DNA from: an uncultured Oscillospiraceae bacterium
GTDB taxonomy: Bacteria; Bacillota; Clostridia; Oscillospirales; Oscillospiraceae
NCBI GenBank assembly: GCA_910587255.1
Contig: CAJUKT010000028.1
Location: forward strand, 1 to 18,315
DNA length: 18,315 nt
Direction of reading: 5' to 3'
Both the position numbers and the translations under genes were made by a program. Of the stretch, positions 6,332-14,522 are shown piece after piece; position 1 is the stretch's first letter; the number at the start of each line of letters is the position of its first letter. Below the pieces are notes generated by a model. The model ran no database searches. It had not been told where the DNA came from and saw only the letters and a program-made list of their open reading frames with translations.

Positions 6332-7586
6332 ACCAAATCAGGGTGGCGAAATAATCTTCCGGCGTCTCTGCCCGGCGCATCAGCTCCACCGAGCCGTCCT
6401 CCCGCAACAGAAGCTCCGCTGAGCGCAGCTTGCCGTTGTAATTGTACCCCATGGAAAATCCATGGGCCCCGGTGTCGTGGATGACCAGTATGTCGCCAAC
6501 CTCAATTTCGGGCAGCGCCCGGTCAATGGCGAACTTGTCGCTGTTCTCGCACAAGGAGCCCACCACATCGTATACGCGCTCACAAGGGGCGTCCTCCTTG
6601 CCCAGCACAGTGATGTGGTGATACGCCCCGTAGACGGCGGGACGCATCAGGTTGGCGGCGCAGGCGTCCACCCCGATATACTCCTTGTAGATGTGCTTTT
6701 CGTGGACGGCGGTGGTGACCAGATGGCCGAAGGGGGCCAGCATGAACCGCCCCAGCTCTGTGAAGATGGCCACATCCCCCATTCCGGCGGGGACAAGGAT
6801 CTCCTCATAGGCCCGGCGCACCCCCTCGCCGATCACGGCGATGTCGTTGGTGCCTTGGTCCGGGCGGTAGGGCACCCCCACGCCGCCGGACAGGTTGATG
6901 AACGCGATATGGCAGCCTGTCTCCTTGGCCACATCCGCAGCGGTCTGGAACAGCAGCCGGGCCAAGGCGGGATAATACTCGTTGGAGATGGTGTTAGAGG
7001 CCAGAAAGGCGTGGATGCCGAACCGCTTGGCCCCCAGCTCCCGCAGCCGGGTGAATGCCTGGGCCAGCTGGGGCCGGGTCATGCCGTATTTGGCGTCGCC
7101 CGGCTTGTCCATCACCTGGAAGCCCTCCTTGCTCTCCCCCAAGGTGAACACCCCGCCGGGGTTGAAGCGGCAGCACACCGTCTCGGGCACGCGGCCCAGG
7201 GTGCGGTGCAGGAAATCCACGTGGGTCAGGTCGTCCAGGTTGATATAGGCGCCCAGCCGGGCGGCCAGCTCAAACTCCTCCGCCGGGGTCTCGTTGGAGG
7301 AGAACATGATCTCGCTGCCGGAAAACCCGCATTTCTCCGACATCATCAGCTCGGTGAGGGAGGAACAGTCCACGCCGCAGCCCTCCTCCCGCAGCAGCTT
7401 GAGGATGCCGGGGGTGGGGGTGGCCTTGACGGCAAAGTATTCCTTGAAGCCCGGATTCCAGGCGAAGGCGGCCCGCAATGCCCGGGCGTTTTCCCGGATG
7501 CCCCGCTCGTCGTAGATGTGGAAGGGGGTGGGGTGGGTGCTGGCAATCTCCTTGGCCTGGGCCAGGGTGAGGAAGGGCTTTTTCAT
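6330..7586 (-). CDS. lysA: Diaminopimelate decarboxylase-like PLP enzyme
   Basis: This 418-residue fold-III PLP decarboxylase probably converts meso-diaminopimelate to lysine in the cytoplasm. EYFAVKA places the PLP lysine at Lys54, the phosphate-binding glycine loop is NLSGGVGVPY (231-240), and the active-site Cys346 lies in SLCENSDKF. HDTGAHGFSMGYNYNGKLRSAE (370-391) corresponds to the usual GAY...YNxRxRPAE block. Several signature residues deviate: HAFLASNT replaces HxHIGSQ, TELGR replaces EPGR, and GAH replaces GAY. This looks like a divergent Clostridial subfamily; decarboxylation of a related substrate such as D-ornithine cannot be excluded from sequence. ATG follows AAGGAG at 8 nt. It appears monocistronic, with its own promoter. 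Confidence 0.88.
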   Translation of the reverse strand: MKKPFLTLAQAKEIASTHPTPFHIYDERGIRENARALRAAFAWNPGFKEYFAVKATPTPGILKLLREEGCGVDCSSLTELMMSEKCGFSGSEIMFSSNETPAEEFELAARLGAYINLDDLTHVDFLHRTLGRVPETVCCRFNPGGVFTLGESKEGFQVMDKPGDAKYGMTRPQLAQAFTRLRELGAKRFGIHAFLASNTISNEYYPALARLLFQTAADVAKETGCHIAFINLSGGVGVPYRPDQGTNDIAVIGEGVRRAYEEILVPAGMGDVAIFTELGRFMLAPFGHLVTTAVHEKHIYKEYIGVDACAANLMRPAVYGAYHHITVLGKEDAPCERVYDVVGSLCENSDKFAIDRALPEIEVGDILVIHDTGAHGFSMGYNYNGKLRSAELLLREDGSVELMRRAETPEDYFATLIW

Positions 7587-7618
7587 CGGTATATCTCCTT
7601 GGGTGGATTTGCCCCGCT

Positions 7619-7647
7619 ATCATACCCGATTTTGGCCCGCTTGTCAA
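7619..7647 (-). promoter_or_regulatory. Sigma-A promoter of lysA
   Basis: On the minus strand TTGACA (7647-7642), a 17-bp spacer and TATGAT (7624-7619) lie about 33 bases before the lysA start. This is near-consensus. The remaining DNA up to 7736 shows no gene, and no lysine riboswitch is apparent in the short leader. Confidence 0.85.
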
Positions 7648-7736
7648 CCGCCGGACAACGGTTTTGGATTGCCGTATTCCTTTGGAGGCCGCATAGCAGA
7701 GCCGGTGTGAGAACCCCTTCCCGCAGACCACGAATG

Positions 7737-8156
7737 TCAAAACCACATGATCTTTTCGTCCCGGAATTGGGGCTCGGGGCCTTTCTCATAAGGGTCATAA
7801 CGGTCCTGATTGCAGCCAAATTCCTGGAGAAAGCAGATTTTTCCCCCGGCTGTCCAACGGATGAGGCTTATCCCCTCAAAGGCATCCGCCTTTCCGCCGT
7901 CCATTCGGCACTCAAAAGCCCACTCCGCCACTGTCTGGTCCCCCCTGTGGAAAAACTGCCTGATCTCCCAACGCAGAACCACGCCCCGGGTGTTCCACTC
8001 CCGAAACCAGTGGCGGATTTTCGGCAGGCCGTGGTATTCAGGCCCCCAGCTCTCGATGTAGACCGCATCAGGGTCAAAAAGCTCCTCCACGCCCGCATCA
8101 GAGCCCTGAAGCCACATCTCAAACCAGGCCCGTATCGTCTGCTCCCGCTTGTCCAT
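7737..8156 (-). CDS. NTF2-like (SnoaL-type) small protein
   Basis: This 139-residue protein begins with the pattern of NTF2-like/SnoaL folds: an N-terminal helix (REQTIRAWFEMWLQGSDAGVE), LFDPDAVYIESWGPEYHG, a helix ending in WFREWN, then a beta-rich half with AEWAFECRMDG and ISLIRWTAGGKI. The family includes enzymes and ligand-binding proteins, so no specific reaction can be assigned. No signal peptide or membrane segment is seen. The start ATG overlaps the recD2 stop region as TGA-T-ATG, with AGGAGG inside the end of recD2, so the two are translationally coupled and transcribed together. A functional link to RecD2 is not evident from the sequence. Confidence 0.75.
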   Translation of the reverse strand: MDKREQTIRAWFEMWLQGSDAGVEELFDPDAVYIESWGPEYHGLPKIRHWFREWNTRGVVLRWEIRQFFHRGDQTVAEWAFECRMDGGKADAFEGISLIRWTAGGKICFLQEFGCNQDRYDPYEKGPEPQFRDEKIMWF

Positions 8157-8157
8157 A

Positions 8158-10389
8158 TCAAACCTCCTGTCCCGTCTCCCGCAGCAATCTGGTGCGCAGG
8201 GCGGAATACCGCCTCATCTGCCGGTCATTGGCCACCATCCGGGCCATCAGCTCGCCGTCCCCCACCAGGATGAACAGCTCCCTGGCCCTTGTGATGGCGG
8301 TGTACAGCACCCCCCGGGCCAGCAGGGAGGGCGGCACGTCGCTCAGGGCCAAAATCACCGCCCGGTACTCGCTGCCCTGGGCCTTGTGGACGGTGACGGC
8401 GTAGGCGGGCTCCAGCTCCCCCAGCAGCTCCGGGGGATAGGCGGCCAGCCGCCCCTCGAAGGACACGGTGATCCCACCCACGTCCACCTCCACAATGGTG
8501 CCGATGTCGCCGTTGAACACCCCCAGGTCCTTTTCCCCGGTGTCGGGGTTTTCCCAGAACAGGTCGTAGTTATTTTTCACCTGCATCACCCGGTCCCCCT
8601 CCCGGAAGATGTAGGGACCGAAGGCCCGCTCCCCCCGGCCCTCCTGGGCGGGGTTGAGCGCCTCCTGGAGGGCCCGGTTCAGCGCCGCCGTCCCAGCCCC
8701 CCGCTTCCGGGTGGGGGTGAGCACCTGAATTTGCTCCGGGGGGATGCCCATGTTCTGGGGCAGGCGGGTTTTGCAAAGCTCCACCACAGTTTCCACCGTC
8801 TTGGCCGGGTCGCGGCGGCCCAGGTAAAAAAAGTCCCTGGCCTTGTTTTTCAGCTCAGGCACATCCCCCCGGTTTACCCCGTGGGCGTTCATGACGATGG
8901 CGCTCTCCCGGGCCTGGCGGAAGATCTCGGTGAGCGACACCGCGGGCACCGCCTCGGAACGGATCAGGTGGTCCAGCACGTTGCCCGGGCCCACCGAGGG
9001 CAGCTGGTCCGGGTCGCCCACCAGCACCAGGCGGCAGTCCCCCCGCAGCGCCGCCAGCAGCGCCGCCATGAGGGACACGTCCACCATGGAGGTCTCGTCC
9101 ACGATCACCGCGTCCACCTCCAGGGGGTCGTCCTGGTTTTTGGTGAAGGCCAGCTGGCCGGTGAAGGGGTCCAGCTTGGTCTCCAGCAGCCGGTGGATGG
9201 TCAGGGCGTCTGTCCCGCAGGTCTCCCCCATCCGCTTGGCCGCCCGCCCCGTGGGGGCGGTGAGGGCGGTCTCCAGCCCCAGGGTCTCAAACAGAGCCAG
9301 CACCCCCCGCAGGGAGGTGGTCTTGCCGGTGCCCGGCCCGCCGGTGAGCAGCATCACCTGCCGGGAGGCACACAGCTCCACCGCCGTCCGCTGCTGCTTG
9401 GCGTAGCGGATGCCCTGCTCCTTCTGGATGGCGTCGATGAGCCTGCCCAGCCCTTCCGGCGGGGCGATCTCGGTGCGGCACATCTCCCCCAGCCGCATGG
9501 CCACGTAGCACTCCGCGCCGTACAGGCCCGCAGGGTAGCAGGCGGTCACCCCGGCGATATCCTCGCGCACCACCTCCCCCCGCTCAATGAGCCCGTCCAG
9601 CCCCTGGGCCAGACAGTCCCCCTCCACCCCGATGAGGGCGGCGGTGGCGGTGAGCAGCTTGTTTTCCGGCAGGAACACGTGTCCGTTGTCGGCGTTGTGG
9701 TCCAGCTCGAAAATCAGCGCGGCCTCCACCCGCTGAGGGTCGTCCCCGGCCACCCCCAGCCCGATGGCCAGCTCGTCCACCTGGGCGAAGGGGATCTCCA
9801 GGGTGCGGTCGGCCAGCAGATAGGGGTTGTCCCGCACCACCTCCACCGCGTAGTCGCCAAAGCGCTGGTACAGCGGCATGGCGGCGGCCAGGGGCAGGCG
9901 GTGCTCGGAGAGGAATTCCGCCAGCCGGCGCATCCCCATTTTCTGCCGGAAATCCTCGCTGATGGCGCGGGCCCGCTTGGGGGACACCCCCCGGATCTCG
10001 CACAGCTTATCCGGCTCGTTTTCAATGACGGCCAGGGCGTCTTCGCCGAAGCGGTCCACAATCTGCCGGGCCAGCCCCATGCGCACGCCCTTCACCACCC
10101 CGGAGGCCAGGTACTCGAAGATGGCCTTCTCCCCCACCGGCATACGCCGGGTGACCACCTCCGCCTTGAACTGCTCGCCGTAGCTGGGGTGGCGGCCCCA
10201 GCTGCCCTCCAGCTCCAGCGCCTCGCCGGGGGCGGCGCCGGGCATACAGCCCACCGCCGTGATCTCCCCCCGCTCCCCGCAGTCCAGCTTGAGCACGGTG
10301 TATCCATTTTCCTCATTGCGGAACAGCACGGCGGATACCGTGCCCTCCACCTGGTTGCGCTGCGCCGCCCCGGCGATATCCGGCTGCAT
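8158..10389 (-). CDS. recD2: RecD2-type ATP-dependent DNA helicase
   Basis: This SF1B 5'-3' DNA helicase of the RecD2/YrrC group has 743 residues. It has an N-terminal OB-like segment (about 10-85) and helix-hairpin-helix-type repeats including LCEIRGVSPKRARAI (about 129-143). Walker A is GGPGTGKTT (about 350-358), followed by VIVDETSMVD (motif II), GDPDQLPSVG (motif III), and a C-terminal UvrD-like part with TVHKAQGSEY and YTAITRARELF. RecD2 works without RecBC in DNA repair and replication-fork handling. I chose the ATG at 10389 because GGAGGG lies 6 nt upstream; the same frame also has ATG at 10395 and TTG at 10407. It is followed by the coupled NTF2-like gene. Confidence 0.95.
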   Translation of the reverse strand: MQPDIAGAAQRNQVEGTVSAVLFRNEENGYTVLKLDCGERGEITAVGCMPGAAPGEALELEGSWGRHPSYGEQFKAEVVTRRMPVGEKAIFEYLASGVVKGVRMGLARQIVDRFGEDALAVIENEPDKLCEIRGVSPKRARAISEDFRQKMGMRRLAEFLSEHRLPLAAAMPLYQRFGDYAVEVVRDNPYLLADRTLEIPFAQVDELAIGLGVAGDDPQRVEAALIFELDHNADNGHVFLPENKLLTATAALIGVEGDCLAQGLDGLIERGEVVREDIAGVTACYPAGLYGAECYVAMRLGEMCRTEIAPPEGLGRLIDAIQKEQGIRYAKQQRTAVELCASRQVMLLTGGPGTGKTTSLRGVLALFETLGLETALTAPTGRAAKRMGETCGTDALTIHRLLETKLDPFTGQLAFTKNQDDPLEVDAVIVDETSMVDVSLMAALLAALRGDCRLVLVGDPDQLPSVGPGNVLDHLIRSEAVPAVSLTEIFRQARESAIVMNAHGVNRGDVPELKNKARDFFYLGRRDPAKTVETVVELCKTRLPQNMGIPPEQIQVLTPTRKRGAGTAALNRALQEALNPAQEGRGERAFGPYIFREGDRVMQVKNNYDLFWENPDTGEKDLGVFNGDIGTIVEVDVGGITVSFEGRLAAYPPELLGELEPAYAVTVHKAQGSEYRAVILALSDVPPSLLARGVLYTAITRARELFILVGDGELMARMVANDRQMRRYSALRTRLLRETGQEV

Positions 10390-10423
10390 GGCCATCCCTC
10401 CGCACAAACAAACGTTTTAACGT

Positions 10424-10452
10424 ATTATAGCAGGCCCCGCCGCATTTTTCAA
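10424..10452 (-). promoter_or_regulatory. Sigma-A promoter of recD2
   Basis: On the minus strand TTGAAA (10452-10447), a 17-bp spacer and TATAAT (10429-10424) lie about 35 bases before the start codon. Just downstream is a small inverted repeat, ACGTT-2-AACGT (10412-10423), that spans the expected transcription start and could be an operator. Confidence 0.85.
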
Positions 10453-10508
10453 GGGGGGTGTGAAAAAAACCGGCCAGACGGTGAATTGAGATTGTGAATA
10501 CAGGTTCT

Positions 10509-10672
10509 AGGCGCTGTTTGAAAATTGGAAATATGCCCAGCGGGGAGAAATTTTTTCGCCAGGCGAAGCCAGCTTGACGCAGGAATACTTTGTGTATTCC
10601 AAGGAAAATTGGCAAAGTATGGCGGAAAAAGAGCCTCTGTTTGGGCGTGTTGACAATTTTCAAACAAGCCCT
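10509..10672. mobile_element. MITE-like 164-bp palindromic element
   Basis: Two terminal inverted repeats of 31 bp (10509-10539 and 10642-10672) match at 24 of 31 positions and share the perfect core GTTTGAAAATTG. TA dinucleotides at 10508-10509 and 10672-10673 flank them, as left by IS630/mariner-type insertion. Inside are a perfect 7-bp hairpin (GGAATAC, 10582-10600), a TCGCC-A-GGCGA hairpin (about 10556-10566), and further complementarity, so the whole could fold as RNA or single-stranded DNA. No convincing coding sequence is present. It lies between the divergent recD2 and ptsI promoters. A non-mobile structured regulatory element is the alternative. Confidence 0.68.
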
Positions 10673-10717
10673 AAGGGCAGGCTGGCAAAAATTTTTAAAG
10701 AAATTTGCCCGTACCCA

Positions 10718-10746
10718 TTGCGGGAAAGCTGATTATATGATATACA
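10718..10746 (+). promoter_or_regulatory. Possible promoter of ptsI
   Basis: TTGCGG (10718-10723) and TATACA (10741-10746) are separated by 17 bp; TATGAT at 10736 is an overlapping alternative -10. Both are weak matches. The leader to 10811 holds a short GCGCG/CGCGC hairpin near 10758-10775 and nothing else recognised. Confidence 0.35.
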
Positions 10747-10811
10747 CAAATGAGAGCTGCGCGGCTTTGACGCGCCTATGTAAACTTGCCAAATGAATGG
10801 AGGTCCTTTGT

Positions 10812-12422
10812 ATGTTGAAAGGAATCGCCGCCTCGGCGGGGGCGGCTGTGGCCCAGCTGTTTTATCTGGAGGAGCCCGACCTGTCCGTTACCAAGGAGAC
10901 CGGACTGGACCCTGTCCAGCAGCACCAGCGCTATGAGCAGGCCGCCGCCCAGGCCATCCGGGAGCTGGACGGCCTGTACGAAAAGGCCCGGGCCACCGAC
11001 GAGAACGTGGCCCAGGTGTTTGATATCCACCGCATGATGCTGGAGGACCCCGACCTCATCGACGGCATCGACGGGCTGCTGGACCAGGGCTTTAACGCCG
11101 AATACGCCGTGCGGGAGACCGCCGACGGCCTGGCCGCCATGTTCAAGGCCATGGAGGACGAGTATATGCAGGCCCGCTCCGCCGATATCACGGACGTGGG
11201 CAACCGGCTGATCCGGGTGCTCAAGGGCATCCCGGATACCGCCGAGTTCCCCGAGGAGCCGGTGATTGTGGCGGCGGAGGACCTGCTGCCCAGCCAGACC
11301 GTCCGGCTGGATAAAAACCGGGTGGCGGGCTTTGTCACCAAGCTGGGCTCGTCCACCTCCCACTCCGTCATCCTGGCCCGCACCCTGGGCATCCCCTGCA
11401 TCGTGGGCATGGGGGACGACTACGCCAGGCTGCCCCAGTCCGGCCTTGTGGCCATCGACGGCTCCACCGGCGAGGTGCTCCCCCATCCCGACGAGGCCGC
11501 CCGGGCGGACTTTACCCGGCGCAGGGAGGCATTTTTGTCCGACCAGGCCGCGCTGGAGGCGTATAAGGACCGCAAGGCGGTGACCAAGAGCGGCCACAAG
11601 GTTCTGGTGTGCGCCAACATCGGCGGGCTGGGGGACATTGACGCGGTGATTGCCCGGGGGGGCGGCGGCGTTGGGCTGTTCCGCAGCGAGTTCATCTACC
11701 TGGACAGCCCCGATTTCCCCACCGAGGAGGCCCAGTTTGAGATCTATAAGGAGGTGCTGGCCCGGCTGGCTCCCCGGCCGGTGGTGGTGCGCACCCTGGA
11801 TCTGGGCAGCGACAAGCAGGCCCCCTACTTCGGCATCAAGGGGGAGGAGAACCCCGCCATGGGCTACCGGGCCATCCGCATCTGCCTCAAGCAGCCGGAT
11901 ATCTTCCGCACCCAGCTGCGGGCGCTGCTGCGCGCGTCGGTATACGGCAAGCTGAACATCATGTTCCCCATGATCACCCACCTGGAGCAGGTGCTGGAGA
12001 TCAAAACCATCCTGGCCCAGGTGCGCCAGGAGCTGGACAAGGAGGGCGTGCCCTACAGCCAGGACGTGGAGTACGGCGTCATGATCGAGACCCCCGCCGC
12101 CGCCGTCATGGCCGACGTGCTGGCCAAGGAGGTGGACTTCTTCTCCATCGGCACCAACGACCTGACCCAGTACACCCTGGCTGCCGACCGGATGAACGCC
12201 AACATCAGCCACCTCTTCGACTCCGGCCACCCAGCTGTCCTGCGCCTCATTGAGCGCACCGCCAAGGCCGCCCACGACGCGGGCATCTGGGTGGGCATCT
12301 GCGGCGAGTCCGCCGCCAACACCGCGCTCACCGGCTTCTATATGAGCGTGGGCATCGACGAGCTCTCCGTCTCCCCCGCCTCCATCCCCGCCGTCAAGCG
12401 GGCGGTTATCGAGTGCGACTGA
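10812..12422 (+). CDS. ptsI: PTS enzyme I (phosphoenolpyruvate-protein phosphotransferase)
   Basis: This 536-residue enzyme takes phosphate from phosphoenolpyruvate and passes it to HPr, the first step of sugar uptake by the PTS. The phospho-acceptor His184 lies in LGSSTSHSVILARTLGIPCIVG (178-199). Downstream, the PEP-binding TIM barrel shows LFRSEFIYL, RTLDLGSDK, ENPAMGYRAIR, FPMITHLEQV, VMIETPAA, GTNDLTQYTLAADR and the active-site Cys in VGICGESAA. The start ATG at 10812 fits both the family N-terminus (MLKGIAASAG) and GGAGG 8 nt upstream; an in-frame ATG at 10797 overlaps that ribosome site and is less likely. No ptsH or EII gene is next to it. Length is slightly short for the family (about 570). 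Confidence 0.96.
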   Translation: MLKGIAASAGAAVAQLFYLEEPDLSVTKETGLDPVQQHQRYEQAAAQAIRELDGLYEKARATDENVAQVFDIHRMMLEDPDLIDGIDGLLDQGFNAEYAVRETADGLAAMFKAMEDEYMQARSADITDVGNRLIRVLKGIPDTAEFPEEPVIVAAEDLLPSQTVRLDKNRVAGFVTKLGSSTSHSVILARTLGIPCIVGMGDDYARLPQSGLVAIDGSTGEVLPHPDEAARADFTRRREAFLSDQAALEAYKDRKAVTKSGHKVLVCANIGGLGDIDAVIARGGGGVGLFRSEFIYLDSPDFPTEEAQFEIYKEVLARLAPRPVVVRTLDLGSDKQAPYFGIKGEENPAMGYRAIRICLKQPDIFRTQLRALLRASVYGKLNIMFPMITHLEQVLEIKTILAQVRQELDKEGVPYSQDVEYGVMIETPAAAVMADVLAKEVDFFSIGTNDLTQYTLAADRMNANISHLFDSGHPAVLRLIERTAKAAHDAGIWVGICGESAANTALTGFYMSVGIDELSVSPASIPAVKRAVIECD

Positions 12423-12480
12423 GCCCCGCCCTTTCCGGGCAGCGGCTTGGATGCGCCCCCGCCCTCCAGGGGTTTCATAG

Positions 12481-12518
12481 ACGATCCCGGCGCCCAACGG
12501 GCGCCGGGATCGTTTTTT
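12481..12518 (+). terminator. Terminator of ptsI
   Basis: A perfect 15-bp stem (12481-12495 with 12499-12513) with a 3-nt loop ends in a run of six T (12513-12518). It lies 58 bases after the ptsI stop. Its T-run overlaps the stop codon of the convergent deacetylase gene, so very little spacer separates the two transcription units. Confidence 0.92.
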
Positions 12519-13797
12519 ACTCCACGTATGCGCCGTAGACCTCCCGCCGGGTGAAGCCCCGGGCAGGGGTGAACAGTCCGCCGGGTAGGGCGGTGACCAG
12601 TCCGCCGGACTTGATCCCCCGGGGGAGAAGGCCGTGGTCCATGCACCACTCCAGCGCGCCGCAGCAGGCGTCCTCCCGCCTGCGGGTGGCGCGGATCCTG
12701 GCCCAGCGCAGGTTCATGGCCTCCTTCCTGGGGGCCATGAGCATGGCCAGCTCCCCCCAGGTCATGGGCTGGTCCAGCCGCACCCGGTTGTCCGAGTAGG
12801 CCACCGCCCGGTCCGCCTGAAGGCGGCACAGCTTGTCAAACAGCGGGTCGTCCCGGCCCAGGTCGGCAAAGGGGCTCTCCGCCATCAGCTCCGCCACCGT
12901 TACCACCTGGTAGCCGTATTTGCTCAAAAGCTCCAGCTGCCTGGGCAGCCCGAAGGCCACCGGGGTGCGCTTGGCCATGTTATAGCCGTCCTTCTGGAAA
13001 ATGATCTGGCCGCAGAAAAAATCCGGGTTCTGCTCCAGGGCCTTTTTCATGGGCTCCACCATGGCATTCACCTCCGCTTCCAAAGCGGCGTCGGGGTCGG
13101 CCAGGACGGAGGGCAGCCAGCCTGCCCCGTCGAAGGAGGCGGCCATGTACTGGTAGCCCATCCGGTCGCACACATCGTAGCTGGTGAAGCCGTCCTGCAT
13201 TTGGTCTACATAGTGGGGCGGGCGGGTCATGGTCATCTGATAGCCGTATTTCTCCCGCAGCAGCAGATCCAGCCGGTTCAGGTCGTCCACCGCCCTGTCC
13301 ACGCCGCCCAGGTACTCCCGCTGCCCGTAGACAAAGGGCTTTTTGCCGAAGATGATGTGGCGGTAGCCGTGGTTGGTGATCTGGTGGCCCCCGTCCAGGA
13401 TGCGGCGCACCAGCCGCTCGCAGTGGGCCGCGCCCCCCCCGCTGTCCTTGCCGATGTCGGGATAGTGGTCGTATTTGACGCCGCCCCAGGCGGCGCTGCC
13501 CACCTTTCCCGCCTGGTCGGGATAGTTCTCGCTGGTGTCGCCGATGACATCGAAGGTGCCCTTGGCCCCAAATTCGGCCAGGGCGTCCAGCAGCACATCG
13601 GTGAGCGCCCGGCCCTCAAAGCGGTCCGGGGCGGCGGGCAGGTCCATGGGCCCGTCGTCGAAGGTCATGGCGCACACGCGCCGCTGTGTCTTGACCCGCT
13701 CGATCCGGCGGGTGTAGCTCAGCTGGCGCTTCTCCTCGGGCAGCAGCTTTTTTACCAGCCGCTTCCCCTTCTTTCCGATCTTCACTATGAGCGACAT
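12517..13797 (-). CDS. CE4 polysaccharide deacetylase with SLH-like C-terminus
   Basis: This 426-residue protein carries the NodB/CE4 motifs. Motif 1 is MTFDDGP (Asp47, Asp48). Motif 2 is TNHGYRH (His143, His147), completing the metal triad. Motif 3 is TRPPHY (191-196). Such enzymes remove acetyl groups from N-acetylglucosamine-type sugars. The last 110 or so residues resemble degenerate S-layer homology repeats, notably ALEWCMDHGLLP and FTPARGFTRREVYGAY. The N-terminus is strongly basic (KIGKKGKRLVKK) but has no hydrophobic signal sequence, which is odd for a secreted wall enzyme; it may act inside the cell on lipid-linked sugars or use another route. It is the last gene of a three-gene operon, 3 nt after the PHP gene, with GGAGGGGA upstream of ATG. 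Confidence 0.85.
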   Translation of the reverse strand: MSLIVKIGKKGKRLVKKLLPEEKRQLSYTRRIERVKTQRRVCAMTFDDGPMDLPAAPDRFEGRALTDVLLDALAEFGAKGTFDVIGDTSENYPDQAGKVGSAAWGGVKYDHYPDIGKDSGGGAAHCERLVRRILDGGHQITNHGYRHIIFGKKPFVYGQREYLGGVDRAVDDLNRLDLLLREKYGYQMTMTRPPHYVDQMQDGFTSYDVCDRMGYQYMAASFDGAGWLPSVLADPDAALEAEVNAMVEPMKKALEQNPDFFCGQIIFQKDGYNMAKRTPVAFGLPRQLELLSKYGYQVVTVAELMAESPFADLGRDDPLFDKLCRLQADRAVAYSDNRVRLDQPMTWGELAMLMAPRKEAMNLRWARIRATRRREDACCGALEWCMDHGLLPRGIKSGGLVTALPGGLFTPARGFTRREVYGAYVE

Positions 13798-13800
13798 GGC

Positions 13801-14520
13801 TCAGTCTCCCCTCCAAAAAATATCCTGGGCGCAGCACTTGGCGGCGAAAGCCGCCCATTTCACATAGCTCAAGGGCTTTGCCCCGGTCTTGCGGCGCTTG
13901 GTGAGCTGGCTGCGGGCGGCATACCAGGCCCGGCTCCGCGTCCCCTGGGCCCGGGCGCGCCCGGACAGCAGGGCCGTTTTTACCGCCTGCGCCGTCAGCG
14001 CGTCCGCCTCCACGCAGGTATAGCCGTTTCCCACCTCCTGGGGGCAGTGGGCGTCGCTCCCCCCGAAGCAGGGCAGGCGGCACACCTGGGCAAAGCTGGC
14101 GGCCAGACGGTTGGCGTCGCGGAGCTTCCGGTCCGCCCGGCTGTTCCACACCTCTACCCCGTCCAGCAGGGGGACGGCGGGGGCCAGCCGGGCCCCGTCC
14201 CGGGAGTGCTCGAAGGGGTGGGCCAGCACCGCCAGCCCCCCCTGGCCGTGGATGGTCTCCACCGCCTGGAAAAAATCGCGGGTGTCCACCGGCCCGGTGA
14301 CAAACAGCCCCAGCAGGTGGCCCAGCTGGGTGGACACCTCCACGCCGGGTATGAGGAGAAAGCCGTCATATTCCGGCGCCTGGGTCAGGGCCAGGTCGTG
14401 GTCGCACACCGCCGCGCCGTCCAGGCCCCTGGCCTTTGCCAGGGATACGATCTCGTCCAGCGTCATGATCCCGTCGGGGGAGCGCTGGGAGTGGATGTGC
14501 AGGTCTAATTTCAGCTCCAT
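13801..14520 (-). CDS. PHP-domain metal-dependent phosphoesterase
   Basis: This 239-residue protein has all four PHP motifs: DLHIHSQRS (6-14), CDHD, AHPFEHSRD and GGSDAHCP. These residues normally bind a cluster of two or three metal ions and hydrolyse phosphoester bonds; the family includes nucleotide and histidinol-phosphate phosphatases and RNase AM, so the substrate is open. The C-terminal 60 residues are basic and unassigned. I chose ATG at 14520, which reads MELKLDLHIHS; longer readings run into the upstream gene. It starts 2 nt after the ATP-grasp stop codon and ends 3 nt before the deacetylase start, so the three genes are tightly coupled. Confidence 0.9.
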   Translation of the reverse strand: MELKLDLHIHSQRSPDGIMTLDEIVSLAKARGLDGAAVCDHDLALTQAPEYDGFLLIPGVEVSTQLGHLLGLFVTGPVDTRDFFQAVETIHGQGGLAVLAHPFEHSRDGARLAPAVPLLDGVEVWNSRADRKLRDANRLAASFAQVCRLPCFGGSDAHCPQEVGNGYTCVEADALTAQAVKTALLSGRARAQGTRSRAWYAARSQLTKRRKTGAKPLSYVKWAAFAAKCCAQDIFWRGD

Positions 14521-14522
14521 AA

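Noticed and set aside
6462..8273. 603-residue plus-strand reading frame antisense to lysA and the NTF2-like gene
   Set aside because: Low-complexity Gly/His/Val/Pro composition, no domain, spans two real minus-strand genes. It is a GC-rich shadow frame.
8149..10497. 782-residue plus-strand reading frame antisense to recD2
   Set aside because: Composition typical of an antisense shadow; recD2 on the other strand has complete helicase motifs, ribosome site and promoter.
10776..12497. 573-residue minus-strand frame antisense to ptsI
   Set aside because: Shadow of ptsI, which has all catalytic residues and a terminator.
12634..14508. 624-residue plus-strand frame antisense to the deacetylase and PHP genes
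   Set aside because: Crosses two genes with intact motifs; His/Gly/Pro-rich shadow composition.
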